Source: an uncultured Collinsella sp. (lineage in GTDB: Bacteria; Actinomycetota; Coriobacteriia; Coriobacteriales; Coriobacteriaceae). Taken from it: 64,000 bases of DNA. The translations under genes and the position numbers were made by a program. The stretch is from the NCBI GenBank assembly GCA_900757205.1, contig CAAENA010000090.1, forward strand, positions 1-64,000, in the 5' to 3' direction. Shown in pieces: positions 59,900 through 64,000 of this stretch (the first letter of the stretch is position 1; every line of letters begins with the position of its first letter). The notes under the pieces are model-generated. The model was not told the DNA's origin, ran no database searches, and was given only the letters and a program-made list of their open reading frames with translations.

Positions 59900-61120
59900 A
59901 TGGTTGATGAGGACTTTGCCTGGCGGCTTGCGCAGGACCTTGTGAAGATTGACAGCTCGGATCCGGGCGCATATGAGGACGAGATTGAGCGCTATATCAA
60001 AGCGTTGGTTGAGGAACGGTTGGCGCAGTTGAGCCATCCGGTGCTCCATGCCGTGCAGGTTGAGGAACTCGAGGTGCTGCCCGGGCGCCGCAACCTTATG
60101 GTCACCGTGCCGGGACTGAGCGACGAGCCACGGCTCGTCTATATCTGCCATATGGATACCGTTACGCTGGGCGATGGCTGGGACGCGGACATTCCGCCGC
60201 TCGGGACGGTTGTGCGTAACGACAAACTCTATGGCCGTGGCGCCTGCGACATGAAGGGTGGCCTGGCCTGCGCCATTGCCGCACTGGTCCATACGCTCGA
60301 GCGCGTGGTGGCGGATGGCGCGCTGCCCCGCCGCGGCTTTTCGCTCATCTGCTCGGTCGACGAGGAAGATTTTATGCGCGGCTCAGAGGCCGCGATCGAT
60401 GCTGGCTGGGTCGGCTCGCGTGAATGGGTGCTGGACACCGAGCCCACCGACGGACAGATCCAGGTGGCGCACAAGGGGCGTACGTGGTTCGAGATTGAAA
60501 TGGCTGGCGTGACGGCGCATGCGAGCCAGCCTTGGAAGGGCGCGGATGCCGTCGCCGCCATGGCCGAGGTCGTGTGTTCGCTTCGTCGCGCGTTTGCGGC
60601 GCTGCCCGCGCACGATGAGCTGGGGCCTTCGACCATCACGTTTGGCCAAATCGAGGGCGGATATCGCCCCTACGTCGTACCCGACCACGCCAAAGTCTGG
60701 GTCGACATGCGCCTGACCCCGCCGACTGATACGGCCGCCGCGACGCGCATGGTAGAGCAGGCCATCGCCGTCGCCGAGATTGCGGTTCCCGGTTGCCACG
60801 GCAACTACGTCGTGACGGGCGATCGCCCCGCCATCGAGCGCGACCCAAACGCTCCCCTTCTGGCAGCGCTCAAGCGTGCCGCCGACAACGCGACGGACGC
60901 GGACACGACTGTCGGCTTCTTTACCGGCTACACCGATACCGCCGTCATTGCCGGCAAGGCGGGTAACCGCAATTGCATGAGCTACGGCCCCGGCTCGTTG
61001 GCGCTCGCGCACAAGCCCAACGAATATGTGCCCCACGCCGATATCGTTCGCTGCCAGAACGTGCTCATCGCGCTTGCCGATAACACGCTCTGGGGCGCAA
61101 GCGGCCAAGTTGGGGCATAA
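59900..61120 (+). CDS. M20 family metallopeptidase / deacylase (ArgE/DapE type)
   Basis: The 406-aa protein has the M20 metal motifs: 'YICHMDTVTLGDGWDADIP' (H and D, about 76-94), 'YGRGACDMKGGLACAIAALV' (about 111-130), 'CSVDEEDFMRGSEAAI' (catalytic Glu pair) and the C-terminal 'YGPGSLALAHKPNEYVPHADI' (His). The dimerisation domain occupies about 185-295. Enzymes of this group hydrolyse N-acyl amino acids or dipeptides with two zinc ions in the cytosol. The particular substrate is open; no lysine or arginine genes adjoin. Start 59900 follows GTGAGG; the longer frame from 59828 has no Shine-Dalgarno sequence. Confidence 0.88.
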   Translation: MVDEDFAWRLAQDLVKIDSSDPGAYEDEIERYIKALVEERLAQLSHPVLHAVQVEELEVLPGRRNLMVTVPGLSDEPRLVYICHMDTVTLGDGWDADIPPLGTVVRNDKLYGRGACDMKGGLACAIAALVHTLERVVADGALPRRGFSLICSVDEEDFMRGSEAAIDAGWVGSREWVLDTEPTDGQIQVAHKGRTWFEIEMAGVTAHASQPWKGADAVAAMAEVVCSLRRAFAALPAHDELGPSTITFGQIEGGYRPYVVPDHAKVWVDMRLTPPTDTAAATRMVEQAIAVAEIAVPGCHGNYVVTGDRPAIERDPNAPLLAALKRAADNATDADTTVGFFTGYTDTAVIAGKAGNRNCMSYGPGSLALAHKPNEYVPHADIVRCQNVLIALADNTLWGASGQVGA

Positions 61121-61159
61121 TAAGCCGCGAACAAACCGACTCGCGCGTTAGGACCGCCC

Positions 61160-61837
61160 ATGAAAGCACTTCCGTTTCCCTGTATTCGTCCAGCTCAGGA
61201 TCGCGTGCTCGAGGCACTGCCTGCAATGGGCAGCATACTGAGCGGCAACGATGCTCTGCGCGGAGCCATTGCCGATGGCCTGATGCTCAAGGACCCAGGT
61301 GCGGCGTATTACGTGTACGAATGCTCGGGCGAGCCGGGACGCGTGACGGGCGTTGTGGCGATCTGCCCGGTTGGCGCGCTGGCGGGCGACGACGCAGTTG
61401 CCGCCGATGCGACCGCCGCCGCGCGCGCGATCGCCGAGCTCAAGGTGCAGCCGCGCCCCGTGTCGCTCGCCTACGAAGCCTCGCCCGTCATGGACATCAT
61501 CCTAGGCGCTGCCAAAGAGGGCGCCTCGCTCTACGCCGTCACCGATCCCGCGGGCATTACGCACCGTGTGTGGGAGGTCAAACGCGAGGACGCCGTCGCC
61601 GCCATCCGAGCCATGCTCGATCAGGCACCGGAACCGACGCCGGCTGATGCCGCCTACGCCGCCGCGCTGGCAGGTGCGGCACAGCTCCTGGCCGACGATG
61701 CCCGCGCAGCCGGCACCTACACGGGCAAAGAGCCGTTCAACTTCGCCATTGCCGTGCTCTTCCCCGCCGCGCAGGTCAGCGGCGCCGCGCCGCAGGTTCC
61801 GACGGGTCTGCTCACGCACCAGGTCGCGCGGTTCTAG
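61160..61837 (+). CDS. DUF1015-like protein, short form
   Basis: The 225-aa product begins 'MKALPFPCIRPAQDRVLEALP', reminiscent of DUF1015 proteins ('PF.ALRP' opening and 'YYVYE' / 'GVVAICPV' strands), and has 'DPAGITHRVWEV' and 'FNFAIAVLFPAAQV' later on. Normal DUF1015 proteins are about 400 aa, so this would be a short or diverged member; no frame break is visible. The function of the family is unknown, but it often lies near serine and hydroxypyruvate metabolism genes, consistent with serC-serA three genes upstream. It follows the M20 gene by 39 bases and is probably co-transcribed. Confidence 0.55.
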   Translation: MKALPFPCIRPAQDRVLEALPAMGSILSGNDALRGAIADGLMLKDPGAAYYVYECSGEPGRVTGVVAICPVGALAGDDAVAADATAAARAIAELKVQPRPVSLAYEASPVMDIILGAAKEGASLYAVTDPAGITHRVWEVKREDAVAAIRAMLDQAPEPTPADAAYAAALAGAAQLLADDARAAGTYTGKEPFNFAIAVLFPAAQVSGAAPQVPTGLLTHQVARF

Positions 61838-61882
61838 CAAGACCAGACCGCCCAGCACAAAAATCGGCAGCTCAACAAACAG

Positions 61883-61923
61883 GGGGCGGAGATGCAGCAG
61901 GTACATGCATCTCCGCCCCTTTT
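61883..61923 (+). terminator. Rho-independent terminator
   Basis: GGGGCGGAGATGCA pairs with TGCATCTCCGCCCC and is followed by TTTTG. Confidence 0.9.
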
Positions 61924-61965
61924 GCGTCGAGAAGTTAGCCGGCGACCCGTGCCGCCGCGCTCGCG

Positions 61966-62601
61966 TTATCCGCGCTGCGGGCCTGCTGCCGCCACGAGCG
62001 GCTCAAGCCCCAGCTCGTGCGCGTAGTCTTCCTGCGTAAAGATCTCAACCAGTTCAAACGTATCGGCCGCGTCATCAAACGCAAAGTGCAGCACCGAGCA
62101 GTTGCCCGGCACGCGCTCGCGCTCGTCGGCCGCCGCACCCTTCACGTGGTCCATAAACTCCTTAATGGCCGAGCCATGGCTTACCGCGAGCACGCACGCA
62201 TGGTCCGGACGCTGCATAAGCTCGGTCAGCGTCGCCACCATGCGCTCGCGCACCTGCATCTGGCCCTCGCCGCCAAATTGACGATAGAAATCGCGCCACG
62301 GACGCTCGGGCATCAGCATCACGCGCTCGGCCTCAAAGTCGCCAAAGAACCACTCGCGCAGGCCATCCAGACGCTCATAGGCAAGGCCCGGCCACAGGTT
62401 AGCGATAGTCTGCTCGGTGCGATGAAGCGTGGAGATGTAGGCATGATCGGGCTCAATGCCGCGTGCGCGCAAAAACATGCCGGCACGCGCCGCCTGATCG
62501 CAACCCAGCTGCGTGAGCGGCGAGTCACTCCAACCCTGAATGATGCGCTTAAGGTTGAATATTGTCTGCCCATGACGAACCAGATACAGGTCTTTATTCA
62601 T
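61966..62601 (-). CDS. Histidine phosphatase family protein (first of two)
   Basis: The 211-aa protein opens with the RHG motif 'LYLVRHGQTIFNLKRIIQGW' (His nucleophile about residue 10), has 'STLHRTEQTIANL' (about 57-69), 'REWFFGDFEAE' (acid residue) and the second catalytic His in 'VSHGSAIKEF' (about 149-158). It is a phosphoglycerate mutase-like phosphatase; the substrate is unknown. The gene just upstream encodes a second, clearly related phosphatase, so the pair arose by tandem duplication or paired transfer. Shine-Dalgarno AAAGGACC precedes the ATG. Confidence 0.88.
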   Translation of the reverse strand: MNKDLYLVRHGQTIFNLKRIIQGWSDSPLTQLGCDQAARAGMFLRARGIEPDHAYISTLHRTEQTIANLWPGLAYERLDGLREWFFGDFEAERVMLMPERPWRDFYRQFGGEGQMQVRERMVATLTELMQRPDHACVLAVSHGSAIKEFMDHVKGAAADERERVPGNCSVLHFAFDDAADTFELVEIFTQEDYAHELGLEPLVAAAGPQRG

Positions 62602-62619
62602 AGGGGGTCCTTTCGTTTG

Positions 62620-63162
62620 CTACCAACCCAAGAGCGAAAACGCCCCGTCGAAATAGCCAAAATGAAGCACGGCACAGTTGTCGGGCAGTTCTCCCCCGCC
62701 AGTCACGTACTCAAGAAACTCCTGGCAAGCTGAGCCGTGGGAAACCGCCAGAACGCAGTCGTGCCGCGGCCTGGCCATGATGCGGGACAGCGCCGCGACC
62801 ATGCGCGACTGAAGCTCGCCTTCCGACTCGCCGCCAAAGGCCACCGGGTAATCGCCCCAGGGCTGCGGCGGCATCTCGCGATTTGATGTGCCCTCCAGCG
62901 AGCCAAAATGCCACTCACGCAGGTCATCGACCAGCTCAATGGAACGGCCCTCGCCAACGATAAGCTCGGCCGTATGCCGCGCCCGGCCCAACGGCGAGGA
63001 ATACACATGATCAAAGGCCACGCCACGCGCCGCAAACGCCGTACGCGCCGTCAGCGCCTGCTCGCGCCCGCGCGCCGTAAGCGGCGAATCGTGCCAGCCC
63101 TGCAAAATGCTCTGCACATTGAGCTCAGTCTGCCCATGCCGCACCAAATACAGATCTGCCAC
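62620..63162 (-). CDS. Histidine phosphatase family protein (second of two)
   Basis: The 180-aa protein has 'LYLVRHGQTELNVQSILQGW' (about 4-23), 'SSPLGRARHTAELIV', 'LREWHFGSLEG' and 'VSHGSACQEFLEYVTG'. It shares the order and spacing of all motifs with its downstream neighbour. The start is a GTG at 63162 behind GGGGAGGG; the longer frame from 63309 runs through a REP-like palindrome and is not real coding sequence. It is 18 bases upstream of the other phosphatase, so they form one transcript. Confidence 0.87.
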   Translation of the reverse strand: MADLYLVRHGQTELNVQSILQGWHDSPLTARGREQALTARTAFAARGVAFDHVYSSPLGRARHTAELIVGEGRSIELVDDLREWHFGSLEGTSNREMPPQPWGDYPVAFGGESEGELQSRMVAALSRIMARPRHDCVLAVSHGSACQEFLEYVTGGGELPDNCAVLHFGYFDGAFSLLGW

Positions 63163-63177
63163 ACACCCTCCCCTCGT

Positions 63178-63211
63178 ACCACCACAAAGGGGACAGGAGC
63201 CTTTGTGGTGA
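63178..63211. repeat. REP-like palindrome, family A (copy 7)
   Basis: ACCACCACAAAGG pairs with CCTTTGTGGTGAT around GGACAGGAG. It lies between the nitroreductase stop and the phosphatase start. Confidence 0.8.
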
Positions 63212-63245
63212 TTGTGCCGCCGGATTGCACCGCAACGACGCACAA

Positions 63246-63917
63246 CTACAGCAGCACGTCGGCAAGCGGACGCTTGGGTACGTGGTGCACCCGCGCCTCG
63301 TCGCGCCAATAATTGATGGAGCCGTCGGGGTTGGAATCGATCGCATCGATCACCTGTGTCTCGGCCGGAACGCCAAACGCCATGATCAGCTTGAGCTCAT
63401 ACTTGTCGTTATCGAGCCCCATGGCATCGATCGCGTGGGGCGTAAAGGCCTTGAACATGCAGGCTGCCACCTCGGGCGTGGCGCTGCGGGCGGCGAGCAT
63501 CATCGTCTGCGCGGCAATGCCCGTGTCGACATCGGTAATGGGAGCGGCGGGCTTGCCCGGAACGGCGCGCTCAGCAAGAATCGCGATGTAGCCGGTCGGG
63601 CGCTCGCCCTCATCGGGACCCGGCCAATCCTTAAGCGCACCGGCCCATGCAAGCTCGTCAAATACACGCGCGCAGTCCTCTGCACCGCTTACCACATGAA
63701 AACGCAGACGCTGAGCATTGGCGCCGCAGGGAGCCAGGTGCGCCAGTTCCGCCAGCTCGAGCAAAAACTCGCGCGGCACGCGCATGGACTCGTCAAAGCG
63801 ACGGCACGTACGGGCGCGGCGAACCAACGCATCGAACGCGTCCAAGCCGAGCTTTTCGCAACCCTGCTTTGCCATCGACTCGGCGCTTACCGGCGCCGCG
63901 GGAACTGCTTCGTTCAT
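63246..63917 (-). CDS. Nitroreductase family protein
   Basis: The 223-aa flavoprotein shows the nitroreductase start 'LVRRARTCRRFDESMRVPREFLLEL' region (about 31-55), 'LAPCGANAQRLRFHVV' (about 60-75, FMN-binding Asn/Gln), 'DTGIAAQTMMLAA' (about 127-139) and 'IMAFGVPAE'. Such proteins use FMN and NAD(P)H to reduce nitro compounds, quinones or iron complexes. Start 63917 follows GGGGG. Twenty-nine bases upstream lies a 19-bp DtxR/IdeR-type box, so iron control is likely. Confidence 0.87.
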   Translation of the reverse strand: MNEAVPAAPVSAESMAKQGCEKLGLDAFDALVRRARTCRRFDESMRVPREFLLELAELAHLAPCGANAQRLRFHVVSGAEDCARVFDELAWAGALKDWPGPDEGERPTGYIAILAERAVPGKPAAPITDVDTGIAAQTMMLAARSATPEVAACMFKAFTPHAIDAMGLDNDKYELKLIMAFGVPAETQVIDAIDSNPDGSINYWRDEARVHHVPKRPLADVLL

Positions 63918-63945
63918 AGGAACCCCCAATACAAGCCAATTGTCC

Positions 63946-63964
63946 TTAGGAAAATCTAACCTAA
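63946..63964 (-). promoter_or_regulatory. DtxR/IdeR-type iron box upstream of the nitroreductase gene
   Basis: On the minus strand the 19 bases TTAGGTTAGATTTTCCTAA match the actinobacterial DtxR/IdeR consensus at 15 of 19 positions, with both TTAGG/CCTAA ends intact. It lies 29 bases before the start codon. Confidence 0.6.
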
Positions 63965-64000
63965 AACGTAGGCAATAACGAACAGGGCTGCAATGTTCTA

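Noticed and set aside
16264..63211. CRISPR array formed by the repeated CCACCACAAAGG elements
   Set aside because: The copies are scattered over 47 kb at gene ends, are palindromic and have no regular spacers; no cas genes are present.

Overview
The window looks like chromosomal DNA from a high-GC anaerobic actinobacterium of the class Coriobacteriia, most like Collinsella. This is inferred from gene content and base composition, not from a database search. Pointers are a Rho factor with a very long basic Ala/Lys/Arg-rich N-terminal extension, CarD, an NifU-like scaffold paired with a GGGtGRT protein, tRNA-neighbouring housekeeping genes, and many small palindromic intergenic repeats built on CCACCACAAAGG / CCTTTGTGGTGG.

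Layout. 1-519: 3'-truncated REP-associated (Y1) transposase. 0.9-2.7 kb: Fe-S scaffold and GGGtGRT protein. 3-10 kb: fumarate reductase-type flavoprotein, DinD, tRNA-Lys and tRNA-His, class I aminotransferase, ROK sugar kinase, VanZ-like protein and an Ala-rich membrane-anchored protein. 10-24.5 kb: rho, argS, carD, HD hydrolase, proA, S33 hydrolase, proB, pncB, a coiled-coil tail-anchored protein, tRNA-Ala and a PflX-like radical SAM protein. 24.5-37.4 kb: a candidate 6S RNA, WecA/TagO-type transferase, trpS, MGMT-like, DegV, MarR, B3/4 protein, pckA, a flippase-like membrane protein, metallophosphoesterase and a K+/H+ antiporter.

The accessory core is 37.7-55.9 kb. It holds a complete type I BREX phage-defence operon on the minus strand (brxA-brxB-brxC-pglX-pglZ-brxL). 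Its pglX is split into an 832-aa methyltransferase part and a 322-aa C-terminal part. Between them lies an AT-rich segment coding a membrane protein. A run of ten G sits exactly at the brxA start codon. Two unrecognised genes (450 aa and 65 aa) follow brxL. Next to the operon is an AT-rich DUF3800 gene surrounded by three copies of a two-hairpin RNA module, each with its own promoter-like box and terminator.

56-64 kb returns to metabolism: serC-serA, an AbiEi/nuclease-like protein, an M20 peptidase, a DUF1015-like protein, two histidine phosphatases and a nitroreductase behind a DtxR/IdeR-type iron box.

Several families of inverted repeats lie between genes. One family (three copies) has unrelated or covarying outer stems around a conserved core, which suggests selection on structure. 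BREX and DUF3800 assignments rest on family knowledge recalled from sequence; no searches were run.
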